Positions 1-7,193 of a DNA stretch of 37,011 nucleotides are shown in pieces. The DNA comes from Lachnospiraceae bacterium. GTDB taxonomy: Bacteria; Bacillota; Clostridia; Lachnospirales; Lachnospiraceae. Position 1 is the first letter of the stretch. Each line of letters begins with the position of its first letter. Position numbers and translations under genes: made by a program. The notes under the pieces were generated by a model. It had not been told where the DNA came from, did no database searches, and was given only the letters and a program-made list of their open reading frames with translations. The DNA lies in contig JAFYWF010000094.1 of NCBI GenBank assembly GCA_017558145.1, positions 1 to 37,011 on the forward strand, given 5' to 3'.

Positions 1-2
1 AT

Positions 3-1358
3 TTATTAATGCGTGCAGCAGAGCTTACCAGAACAGGTATTGGTCTTCCTGCATACTACAATGATGATGTTATCATTCCAGCACTTGTAAATCGTGGAAT
101 TAAAATGGAAGAAGCAAGAAACTACAACATTATCGGTTGCGTAGAACCACAGGTTCCAGGCAAAACTGAAGGTTGGCATGACTCAGCATTCTTTAACATG
201 TGTCGTCCATTAGAAATGGTATTTTCTAACGGTTATGATAATGGTGAAGTTGCAAGTATTCAGACAGGTGATGTAGAAAGCTTCCAGACATTCGAAGAAT
301 TCTTTGAAGCATACAAAAAACAGATGGAATACAACATTGAACTTATGGTGAATGCTAATAATGCAATTGACATTGCTCATGCGCAGTTAGCACCATTACC
401 GTTCGAATCTTGTTTAGTAGATGATTGTATGAAACGTGGTATCAGTCTTCAGGAAGGTGGAGCTATTTATAACTTCACAGGTCCTCAGGGATTTGGTATC
501 GCAAACGTAGCTGACTCTTTATACACAATTAAAAAGTTAGTATACGATGAAAAGAAAGTTACTATGGGTGAATTAAAGAAAGCCCTTGAACTTAACTTCG
601 GTAAAGGATTAGATGCTATCACAGCAGGACAGATTGCAATGCAGGTTGGCAGATCCTTAGAAGCAGAAGGAAAGACAGTAACACCAGAAATTTTACAGGC
701 AACTGTAAAAGCTGTTTTAGATATGGAATTACCAGCAGATCAGAAAAAACGTTTCGAAGAAATTCATGATATGATTTTAGATCTTCCAAAATATGGTAAT
801 GACGTAGATGAAGTAGATGAGCTTGCTACAGCAGCAGCTTACGTATATACAAGACCATTGGAAAATTACAAGAATCCACGTGGTGGTATTTTCCAAGCTG
901 GTTTATATCCTGTATCCGCAAATGTACCTTTAGGTGCACAGACAGGTGCAACACCAGATGGTAGACTTGCTCATACACCGGTAGCAGATGGTGTAGGACC
1001 TACATCCGGATATGACGTTAGTGGACCAACAGCATCTTGTAACTCTGTTGCAAAATTAGATCATGCAATTGCAAGTAACGGGACATTATTCAACATGAAG
1101 ATGCATCCAACAGCAATGGCAGGAAAAAAAGGATTAGAAAGCTTCATCGATTTGATTCGTGGCTTCTTTGATCAGCAGGGTATGCACATGCAGTTTAACG
1201 TAGTAGACAGAGCTACATTATTAGATGCACAGAAACATCCTGAAAAATACAGTGGATTGATTGTACGAGTTGCTGGATACTCCGCACTCTTTACAACACT
1301 TTCCAAATCCTTACAGGATGATATTATTAAGAGAACAGAACAAGCAGAAGGAAGATAA
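3..1358 (+). CDS. Glycyl-radical glycerol/1,2-propanediol dehydratase, C-terminal part (5' cut by window edge)
   Basis: This is the C-terminal ~450 residues of a B12-independent glycyl-radical diol dehydratase, which converts glycerol or 1,2-propanediol to the aldehyde in the cytosol or a microcompartment. The frame is already open at base 3, so the Met codon at base 9 is internal. The active-site motif GCVEP lies about residue 43-47 of the visible part, and the glycyl-radical motif RVAGYSA lies about 27 residues from the end. The text around GCVEP (PGKTEGWHDSAFFN) matches glycerol dehydratase as I remember it, not pyruvate formate-lyase. About 50 residues (near bases 610-770) appear inserted compared with the Clostridium butyricum enzyme, which would suit the propanediol branch known from Roseburia. 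The activase follows 17 bases downstream. Substrate cannot be fixed from this fragment. Confidence 0.88.
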   Translation, partial: LLMRAAELTRTGIGLPAYYNDDVIIPALVNRGIKMEEARNYNIIGCVEPQVPGKTEGWHDSAFFNMCRPLEMVFSNGYDNGEVASIQTGDVESFQTFEEFFEAYKKQMEYNIELMVNANNAIDIAHAQLAPLPFESCLVDDCMKRGISLQEGGAIYNFTGPQGFGIANVADSLYTIKKLVYDEKKVTMGELKKALELNFGKGLDAITAGQIAMQVGRSLEAEGKTVTPEILQATVKAVLDMELPADQKKRFEEIHDMILDLPKYGNDVDEVDELATAAAYVYTRPLENYKNPRGGIFQAGLYPVSANVPLGAQTGATPDGRLAHTPVADGVGPTSGYDVSGPTASCNSVAKLDHAIASNGTLFNMKMHPTAMAGKKGLESFIDLIRGFFDQQGMHMQFNVVDRATLLDAQKHPEKYSGLIVRVAGYSALFTTLSKSLQDDIIKRTEQAEGR

Positions 1359-1375
1359 GAAAGGGGAGCTCGAAC

Positions 1376-2170
1376 ATGAATGATTATATGAATGTTAGGG
1401 GAAGAATATTTGATATTCAAAGATATTCCATTCATGATGGTCAGGGGATCAGAACTATCATCTTCTTAAAAGGTTGTGCTCTTCGTTGTAAATGGTGTTG
1501 TAATCCTGAATCACAGTCTTTTGAAATAGAGACAATGACCATTAACGGAAAACCAAAGGTAATGGGAAAAGACGTTACGGTAGCAGAAGTAATGGAAACT
1601 GTAAAACGAGATCTTCCTTACTATAAGAGATCTGGTGGTGGAATTACTTTATCTGGTGGAGAATGCTTATTACAGCCAGAATTTTCTGCAGGATTACTTC
1701 GAGCAGCAAAAGATATTGGAATTACTACAGCGATTGAAAGTATGGCATTTGCAAAATATGAAACTATTGAACAGTTGTTACCATACTTAGATACATATTT
1801 GATGGACATTAAGCATATTGATGCTGATAAACACAAAGAGTTTACAGGACAAGAAAATAGACAGATGTTAGAAAATGCTGTTCGTGTTGCTATGAGTCGT
1901 CAGACAGAATTAGTAATTAGAGTACCGGTAATTCCAGGATTCAATGATACCGAAAAAGAATTATTGGATATCGCACAGTTTGCAGATAATTTACCAGGCG
2001 TAAGAAAAATTCATATTCTTCCATATCATGCGTATGGAAAAGGAAAATATGAAGGACTTGGTAGAGAATATCCAATGGGAGATGCGAAAGGACCAAGTGA
2101 TAGTCAGATGCAGGCATTCAAAGAATTGATTGAAAGCAAGACTTCATTAAATTGTTATATTGGTGGTTAA
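1376..2170 (+). CDS. Glycyl-radical enzyme activating protein (radical SAM), lacking the ferredoxin-like insert
   Basis: This radical SAM activase puts the glycyl radical on the dehydratase encoded just upstream; the two form an operon. The SAM cluster motif CxxxCxxC (GCALRCKWC) is at about residues 34-42, and the GGE motif (GGITLSGGE) is near residue 88. Start ATG 1376 follows GGGGAG at a normal distance. The protein has 264 residues, whereas glycerol dehydratase activases have about 300. The missing part is the eight-cysteine ferredoxin-like insert that normally follows the SAM cluster. Here a short MTINGKPKVMGKD segment joins the two sides, so only one Fe-S cluster is expected, as in pyruvate formate-lyase activase. 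Family assignment is firm; the single-cluster state is inferred from the missing cysteines. Confidence 0.88.
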   Translation: MNDYMNVRGRIFDIQRYSIHDGQGIRTIIFLKGCALRCKWCCNPESQSFEIETMTINGKPKVMGKDVTVAEVMETVKRDLPYYKRSGGGITLSGGECLLQPEFSAGLLRAAKDIGITTAIESMAFAKYETIEQLLPYLDTYLMDIKHIDADKHKEFTGQENRQMLENAVRVAMSRQTELVIRVPVIPGFNDTEKELLDIAQFADNLPGVRKIHILPYHAYGKGKYEGLGREYPMGDAKGPSDSQMQAFKELIESKTSLNCYIGG

Positions 2171-2186
2171 AAAGAAAAAGAGATTT

Positions 2187-2221
2187 AGGGATAACTTTGA
2201 AAGAAGGTTATCCCTTTTTTA
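2187..2221 (+). terminator. Rho-independent terminator of the dehydratase operon
   Basis: A perfect 9-bp stem, AGGGATAAC (2187-2195) with GTTATCCCT (2207-2215), has an 11-base loop and is followed by a run of T. It lies 17 bases after the activase stop. Confidence 0.9.
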
Positions 2222-2293
2222 ATATGATGGGTAATATCTATAATGGAATATACATTAAGTATTTTATATCGAAGATTCTAATTTTCTAGAAGA

Positions 2294-2322
2294 TTGAAAA
2301 ATAGAGTTGTGTAAAGTATAAT
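2294..2322 (+). promoter_or_regulatory. Sigma-A type promoter for bacteriohemerythrin
   Basis: TTGAAA (2294-2299), a 17-base spacer and TATAAT (2317-2322). It lies 44 bases before the hemerythrin ATG and after the previous terminator, so the gene is its own transcription unit. Confidence 0.75.
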
Positions 2323-2365
2323 ATTAAACAGATAAACATAGTACAAAAGAAAAGGAGTAAATGAC

Positions 2366-3181
2366 ATGTATAAATTTACGAATGATTGTTTAATTGGTGT
2401 TGAACAGATTGATAATGAACATCGAAGATTATTTGAACTTGTTAATGAAACTGCCGAATTGATAAAAGAAGAAGAAATTAAAAATAATGAGGTTGCTAAG
2501 CTTATTCAGGAATTAAATGAATATGCCGTGTTACATTTTAGACATGAAGAAGAATATATGGAAGCTATTCAGGATCCGGAATTATTGAAACAAAGAGAAA
2601 TGCACAAAAATTTTGTTACATCTTTGAATAAAATTGAAATAAAGAACCTTGAAGCAGGTGATAATAGAGAAACGGTGAAAGAGCTTCTGACTTTTATTTC
2701 TCGTTGGTTGTTTTCACACATTATCAGCAGCGATACATTAATTGGTCTTTTTACTGCGAAAGAAGAAAATAGCAGTGAAAAGAAAGATCCGTTTGCGTTT
2801 ACAGAAGAATATCACACAGGAATTGCAATTGTAGATGAAGAACATCAGCAATTATTTGATATTATACGTAGAGCTAACGATTTAATTACAGAAGAGTTAT
2901 TGCATGATAAATATGATGAGATTATGAGTGTGTTGGGAGAGCTAAGAGAATATACCATTAAACATTTTTCAGACGAAGAAGAGTATATGGAAAGCATTGC
3001 ATACGAGGGATTGCCGGCACAGAAAAAAGCTCATGAAATGTTTGTTGATAGATTAAATGATATTAATCTGGATGATATGGATGATAATCAACAACAATAT
3101 TTAATTGAACTGGTAGATTTTCTTCTTATGTGGTTAGTAAACCATATTCTTAAAATGGATAAAAAAATTCCTACTGTATAA
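2366..3181 (+). CDS. Two-domain bacteriohemerythrin
   Basis: Cytosolic non-heme di-iron protein with two tandem hemerythrin domains, likely O2 binding or sensing in an anaerobe. Domain 1 (about residues 8-125) shows DNEHRRLF, HFRHEEEYM, the H of QREMHKNF and the terminal SHIISSD. Domain 2 (about residues 142-268) shows DEEHQQLF, HFSDEEEYM, the H of KKAHEMF and NHILKMD. Each domain therefore keeps the usual H, HxxxE, H and HxxxxD iron ligands. Most bacterial hemerythrins have one domain of about 135 residues, so this looks like an internal duplication. No signal peptide or membrane segment is seen. ATG 2366 has AAAGGAG eight bases upstream. Role in oxygen buffering or iron storage is inferred. 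Confidence 0.92.
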   Translation: MYKFTNDCLIGVEQIDNEHRRLFELVNETAELIKEEEIKNNEVAKLIQELNEYAVLHFRHEEEYMEAIQDPELLKQREMHKNFVTSLNKIEIKNLEAGDNRETVKELLTFISRWLFSHIISSDTLIGLFTAKEENSSEKKDPFAFTEEYHTGIAIVDEEHQQLFDIIRRANDLITEELLHDKYDEIMSVLGELREYTIKHFSDEEEYMESIAYEGLPAQKKAHEMFVDRLNDINLDDMDDNQQQYLIELVDFLLMWLVNHILKMDKKIPTV

Positions 3182-3187
3182 AGTAAT

Positions 3188-3249
3188 GGCTGTTGCAAGA
3201 TATCGGTATTGGATACAATAAATCCTTTCACTGATTATTTGCAACAGCC
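3188..3249. terminator. 11-bp inverted repeat between convergent genes
   Basis: GGCTGTTGCAA (3188-3198) pairs perfectly with TTGCAACAGCC (3239-3249) around a 40-base loop. It lies seven bases after the hemerythrin stop and 68 bases before the end of the convergent LUD gene. No T-run follows on either strand, so it is a weak or bidirectional terminator candidate only. Confidence 0.45.
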
Positions 3250-3317
3250 AATTTAAGTTGTAATGCAACGAAATAAACGTAAATAATATTAATATCAATT
3301 TATAAAAGATGAAAAAA

Positions 3318-3947
3318 TTAGAAACCAAGATCCTCATTTACAAGAATGATATGGAAGCGGTTTGCATGTCTGGAATAGCGTGTTACTAAGAATTCACAGC
3401 AGATGGTATCTCTTGCTTTGCAGTCAACACAGGAACCGTTGATTTTACAAGGAATATCGAGAGGAAATCTTTGGGCATTTACAGGTGCAGCAATATTTCT
3501 GGCACGAGATAAAGCAGAATCTACATCTTTTGCAATTTTATTCATACCAACAATCATAACAACATGTCTAGGACCATAAGCAATGGCTGAAACACGATTA
3601 GAGTGTCCGTCAATGTTAACCAAAATTCCATCTTCTGTCATAGCATTTGTACTACATAAGAAGTAATCACAATCATAGGTTTTGAGTTCCATTTCACGTT
3701 TTTCTTCAGGAGTAGTACAAGCATCTCTATTATATACGGTGTAGTTACCGTTTAATAAGGCATCGCGTAAACCAATTTCAGTAACAGATGCAGAACCTCC
3801 CCAGCTAATGGTAGAACCTTCAGGAATTAATTCCAGAGCTTTTTTTAAGGCATCTTCTTTAGTTTCGGTAAAATACCCGGTCATGTTACGTGATTCTAAT
3901 CCTTTTATCACACGGTCAGCTAAAAGACGGTTTCTTTTTTTTATCAT
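3318..3947 (-). CDS. LUD-domain (DUF162) protein, lactate-utilization-like
   Basis: A LUD-domain protein of 209 residues, the family of LutB/LutC-type lactate oxidation proteins. Here it stands alone rather than in a lutABC operon, so the substrate is unknown. Recognisable parts are EGSTISWGGSASVTEIGL about residues 40-60, NAMTEDGILVNIDGHSNRVSA about 100-120, and GPRHVVMIVGMNKI just after. The C-terminus carries a cysteine cluster (CKINGSCVDCKARDTICC) that could bind metal or an Fe-S cluster. I use ATG 3947 because GGAGG lies about nine bases upstream; the upstream ATGs at 3962-3965 sit before and within this ribosome site. No signal peptide. Similar stand-alone LUD proteins with a C-terminal Cys cluster are common in Clostridia. 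Confidence 0.8.
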   Translation of the reverse strand: MIKKRNRLLADRVIKGLESRNMTGYFTETKEDALKKALELIPEGSTISWGGSASVTEIGLRDALLNGNYTVYNRDACTTPEEKREMELKTYDCDYFLCSTNAMTEDGILVNIDGHSNRVSAIAYGPRHVVMIVGMNKIAKDVDSALSRARNIAAPVNAQRFPLDIPCKINGSCVDCKARDTICCEFLVTRYSRHANRFHIILVNEDLGF

Positions 3948-4014
3948 TATAATTACCTCCATCAAATAACAATATATAATAATTCACACTAATCAATTAT
4001 AAAAATATCAATTT

Positions 4015-4329
4015 TTAGCTATTAGTACGATTTAGTAAGTCTGCAGATTTTTTTACTTTTTTAGATAAAGAATAGGTTAGAGTTTCTAATTGTGAATCAT
4101 CTAAAGATGTCCATTGGCCACCAATAGCATTTTTTATTTCAGAAACAGGTTTTTGGAGAAAAGATAACATTTCATCTGTATCATATCCCATTAGTGCAGA
4201 AATCCCCTTACTTCCACCCAGATATTTTGCAATTGCTTCTAAGAGACTTTGTTCATCTAATTTGGCCTGAGCTTCTTTTTTATATAAATCTCTTTCAAAA
4301 GCTTTTTTTAAATCATTCCAATCAGCCAT
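4015..4329 (-). CDS. Small hypothetical protein, 104 residues
   Basis: I do not recognise this gene. ATG 4329 has GGAGG eight bases upstream (GGAGGATATTACTATG), so I start there and not at the TTG at 4344. The product is soluble, lysine- and leucine-rich and mostly helical, without signal peptide, cysteines or membrane segments. Middle region: GGSKGISALMGYDTDEMLSF. A good promoter (TTGAGT-N17-TATAAT, 4431-4459) lies upstream. The LUD gene follows 67 bases downstream on the same strand but has its own ribosome site; whether the two are cotranscribed is unclear. Confidence 0.7.
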   Translation of the reverse strand: MADWNDLKKAFERDLYKKEAQAKLDEQSLLEAIAKYLGGSKGISALMGYDTDEMLSFLQKPVSEIKNAIGGQWTSLDDSQLETLTYSLSKKVKKSADLLNRTNS

Positions 4330-4430
4330 AGTAATATCCTCCAAATATTATTATATATATTTGCTAAAAGCCACATAGGTAAAATAAATTCAATTAAAAA
4401 TTACGAACTATGCAGCAACCCTTAATTTTA

Positions 4431-4459
4431 ATTATAGTATAACGATACAAAATACTCAA
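4431..4459 (-). promoter_or_regulatory. Promoter for the small minus-strand gene
   Basis: On the minus strand: TTGAGT (4459-4454), 17-base spacer, TATAAT (4436-4431), about 100 bases upstream of the ATG at 4329. Confidence 0.6.
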
Positions 4460-4551
4460 GTTTACAAAATATTATATTAAGGAATTTTTGTTGATATAAA
4501 TTCTAATCTGTTAAAAAGAAAATGATTATGTTAACATGAAAAGAAGAAAAT

Positions 4552-5292
4552 ATGATTATCTGGGAAATAGAAATGAATAGATCACAACAAAGAACAGTAA
4601 AAGGACAAACGGGAAATATAGAATATATATTAACTAGAAAATTAGTAAAAAATATAAATATGAGAATAAAAGATGACGGACAAATTTTAGTTTCTGCACC
4701 ATCTATTGTTGGAATAAAATACATTGATAAATTTGTATTAAACAACGAAGATAAAATAAGAAATATTTTAAAAAAATATGAAAAGATTGAAAAAAGAAGC
4801 TGTTGTCCAAAGTGTTATGAATCAGGTGAAATTGTAACAATTCTAGGTAAGAATTACCATTTATTATTGGAAATGGCACCGATAGAGGGTGTAGATCAAA
4901 TGGGACAATTTTTAATATTAAGAGTAAAAGATATAACAGATGTCAAACGCAAAGAAAAAGTAATGAAAAAATGGTTAGAACAAAAAAGAGTTGAAGTTTT
5001 TTTGCAAATTTGTAAGGAGATATATCCTAAATTTAAACCATATGGAGTAAAATATCCGCTGGTTACAATTCGATGTATGAAATCGCGATGGGGTTCTTGT
5101 CAACCGGAGAAAAGAAAAATTACATTAAATGGGAAAATGATTGCTGCACCAAAGGAAGCGATAGAATATGTAATACTACATGAATTTGCGCATTTCGTGC
5201 ATCCTAATCATTCTAGAGATTTTTATGCTGTCGTGGAAAGTTTCATGCCGGACTGGAAAGAGCGGAAGGCTTTATTACTTGGAATTGAGTAA
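4552..5292 (+). CDS. YgjP-type zinc metallopeptidase (DUF45, M48-like)
   Basis: A predicted zinc metallopeptidase of the YgjP/DUF45 family. The zinc motif HEFAH is at residues 210-214, with a further His in HPNHSRDFY (H220). The conserved RCMKSRWGSC segment before it is typical of YgjP proteins. The N-terminal half carries the family beta-rich region and a local CCPKC motif (about residues 84-88) that I would not expect in all members. No signal or membrane segment is visible. The start is uncertain: ATG 4552 has only a weak AAGAAG, and ATG 4573 has GGGAAATAG upstream. The gene is divergent from the small gene at 4015-4329. Cellular substrates of this family are not established. Confidence 0.85.
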   Translation: MIIWEIEMNRSQQRTVKGQTGNIEYILTRKLVKNINMRIKDDGQILVSAPSIVGIKYIDKFVLNNEDKIRNILKKYEKIEKRSCCPKCYESGEIVTILGKNYHLLLEMAPIEGVDQMGQFLILRVKDITDVKRKEKVMKKWLEQKRVEVFLQICKEIYPKFKPYGVKYPLVTIRCMKSRWGSCQPEKRKITLNGKMIAAPKEAIEYVILHEFAHFVHPNHSRDFYAVVESFMPDWKERKALLLGIE

Positions 5293-5398
5293 CATATAGA
5301 AAGAAATACTAAATATATGATTGATAGTATTGGACGAAAAGAAACTATGGTAAAGGTTGTGACCGATGAATCTATATGGAAAAGGGGTATGAAGAAAT

Positions 5399-6058
5399 AT
5401 GAAACGAGATATTGATATTAATGAAATTTCCGATGGAAAATTTTATACTGCAAACGATATGGTAAAAACAGATTGCCATGACTGTATTGGTTGTTCGGAT
5501 TGTTGCAGGGGTATGGGAAGCTCTATTTTACTAGATCCTATGGATATTTGGCGATTGACGTCTAACTTAAAAACAGACTTTAACTCTCTATTAGAGCGAT
5601 ATGTGGAATTAGGAATGGTAGATGGATTGATTTTGCCAAACCTAAAATTAGCAGGTGATAAAGAGTCTTGTTCCTTTTTAAGCAAAGAAGGCCGTTGTTC
5701 TATACATACATTTCGTCCCGGGATTTGTCGGTTATTTCCTTTAGGAAGAGTTTATGAAGAAAATGGATTTCGTTATTTTTTACAAATACAAGAGTGTGCT
5801 AAAAAAGATAAGACAAAAATTAAGATAAAAAAATGGCTGGGCATAAATGATATTAAATCATACGAAAAATTTATATGGGATTGGCATAGTTTTATCAATC
5901 AGTGTGAAGATGCTTTGGTAGAGTTAGAAGATGAGCAAAGAAAGGTGTTAACATTATATCTATTAAAGACGTTTTATCAAACGAACTATTCTGAAAGTAA
6001 TTTTTATGAAGAATTTTATGGTCGATTAGAAAAAACAAAAGAGATGTTTGGTTTTTAA
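5399..6058 (+). CDS. YkgJ-family cysteine-cluster protein
   Basis: A 219-residue member of the YkgJ family (Pfam 'putative zinc- or iron-chelating domain'). The signature CxxCxxCxxCC (CHDCIGCSDCC) is at residues 26-36. It is followed by CSFLSKEGRCSIHTFRPGICRLFP (written in parts: CSFLSKEGRC then RPGICRLFP) and a last Cys in IQECAKKD, the usual metal-binding arrangement. Start ATG 5399 follows AAAGGGG and a GAAG stretch. The function of the family is unproven; metal or Fe-S binding is the accepted guess. The last codons overlap the end of the convergent hydrolase gene, within a shared hairpin (6040-6071). Confidence 0.85.
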   Translation: MKRDIDINEISDGKFYTANDMVKTDCHDCIGCSDCCRGMGSSILLDPMDIWRLTSNLKTDFNSLLERYVELGMVDGLILPNLKLAGDKESCSFLSKEGRCSIHTFRPGICRLFPLGRVYEENGFRYFLQIQECAKKDKTKIKIKKWLGINDIKSYEKFIWDWHSFINQCEDALVELEDEQRKVLTLYLLKTFYQTNYSESNFYEEFYGRLEKTKEMFGF

Positions 6059-6071
6059 GTCAAACATCTCT
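6040..6071. terminator. Bidirectional terminator built from both coding ends
   Basis: AGAGATGTTTG (6040-6050) pairs perfectly with CAAACATCTCT (6061-6071) around a 10-base loop that contains both stop codons. The A-rich stretch before the stem gives a T-rich tail on the minus strand; the plus-strand tail is weaker. Confidence 0.75.
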
Positions 6072-6984
6072 TTGTAAATTCCATAACTGCATTTTCGTAT
6101 TTATCAGGAATAATCATATAACTTAAACCATGTCCGGCGCCTTCAAAAGTAACTAAAGTAATGTCTTTGGCACCACTTTGTTGCATAAAACGACTCATAT
6201 CACAAGGTACTAAAGTATCCTCTAATCCATGCAATAGAAGAATAGGAATGGTACAATTTTTAATGGCTTCTTTCGCAGAGCTTTCGGTTAAATTAAAATG
6301 ACCAAAAATTCGTGCACCTAACCAAACAAAAGGGTACATAAGTTTAGAAGGAAAATGCATATCTTTACAAACCTTCATAATAATTTCCTTTGGAGAAGAA
6401 TATGGACAATCAGCAATAATGCCTTTTACATTTTCCGGTAGACCTAAATCATTTACCATAAGTACTGTAGCAGCACCCATGGAAAGTCCGGATAAAATAA
6501 TTTTTGTATTGGCTCCAAAACGTTTGATAGCATATTCAATCCAACAAAAACAATCTTTTCTTTCTTTGATACCAAAGGTAATAATTGTACCATCACTTTG
6601 ACCGTGGGAGCGTTGATCAACTACAATAGCATTATGCCCTAATTTGTGTGCGAAATAAGAGCCTCCACTACAATCTAAAAGTGAGCTGCTTTTATATCCG
6701 TGGAACATAATCTGAACAGGAGCATTATCTGCTACGTGATAATATCTAGCAAACAATTTACTGCCGTCAAATGAAGTAATTGTAATGGGTTCATATTGAC
6801 GAGCAGCCATTTGGGCGACGGATTTTTTGATACCTTCTCTAACATTATCATATTGTTCTCCTTCCGGAACAAAGTAATGATTGGTATCGAGATGAGGAGG
6901 AGCTAAAAATGCAGTACGAAAAGCATAGTAAGAAAGCCCTAATATGATAAATATAAGAAGTACAATAAGCAGGATGTAAAACAT
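6055..6984 (-). CDS. Membrane-anchored alpha/beta hydrolase
   Basis: A 309-residue serine hydrolase with an N-terminal membrane anchor (about residues 2-20, nearly all Ile, Leu, Phe, Tyr). The catalytic domain shows the nucleophile elbow GLSMG (S168), the acid in HGLEDTLVP (D256) and the histidine in GAGHGLSY (H285). An oxyanion-side motif is HGYKSSS, and DQRSHGQSDG is typical of YsgA/BAAT-like esterases and lysophospholipase-like hydrolases. ATG 6984 is chosen because GGAG lies ten bases before it; the TTG at 6999 precedes that ribosome site. Its final four bases overlap the end of the convergent YkgJ gene. Substrate unknown; a lipid or acyl ester near the membrane is plausible. Confidence 0.87.
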   Translation of the reverse strand: MFYILLIVLLIFIILGLSYYAFRTAFLAPPHLDTNHYFVPEGEQYDNVREGIKKSVAQMAARQYEPITITSFDGSKLFARYYHVADNAPVQIMFHGYKSSSLLDCSGGSYFAHKLGHNAIVVDQRSHGQSDGTIITFGIKERKDCFCWIEYAIKRFGANTKIILSGLSMGAATVLMVNDLGLPENVKGIIADCPYSSPKEIIMKVCKDMHFPSKLMYPFVWLGARIFGHFNLTESSAKEAIKNCTIPILLLHGLEDTLVPCDMSRFMQQSGAKDITLVTFEGAGHGLSYMIIPDKYENAVMEFTKRCLT

Positions 6985-7193
6985 AGTGGTATTCTCCAAT
7001 ATAAAAATATTATATGATGAATAATTTATAATTATAAAAAGTAAGTTATTAATTATTGTGTTATTTACAGGAAAAATTATACATCAAAATTACAAAAATG
7101 TTAACCACATTCATGGAACGGTTGCCCTTCATATATATTATATGATACATTAGTGATAATAAAATTTCGTGAAACAAATGAGGAGGAAATGTT

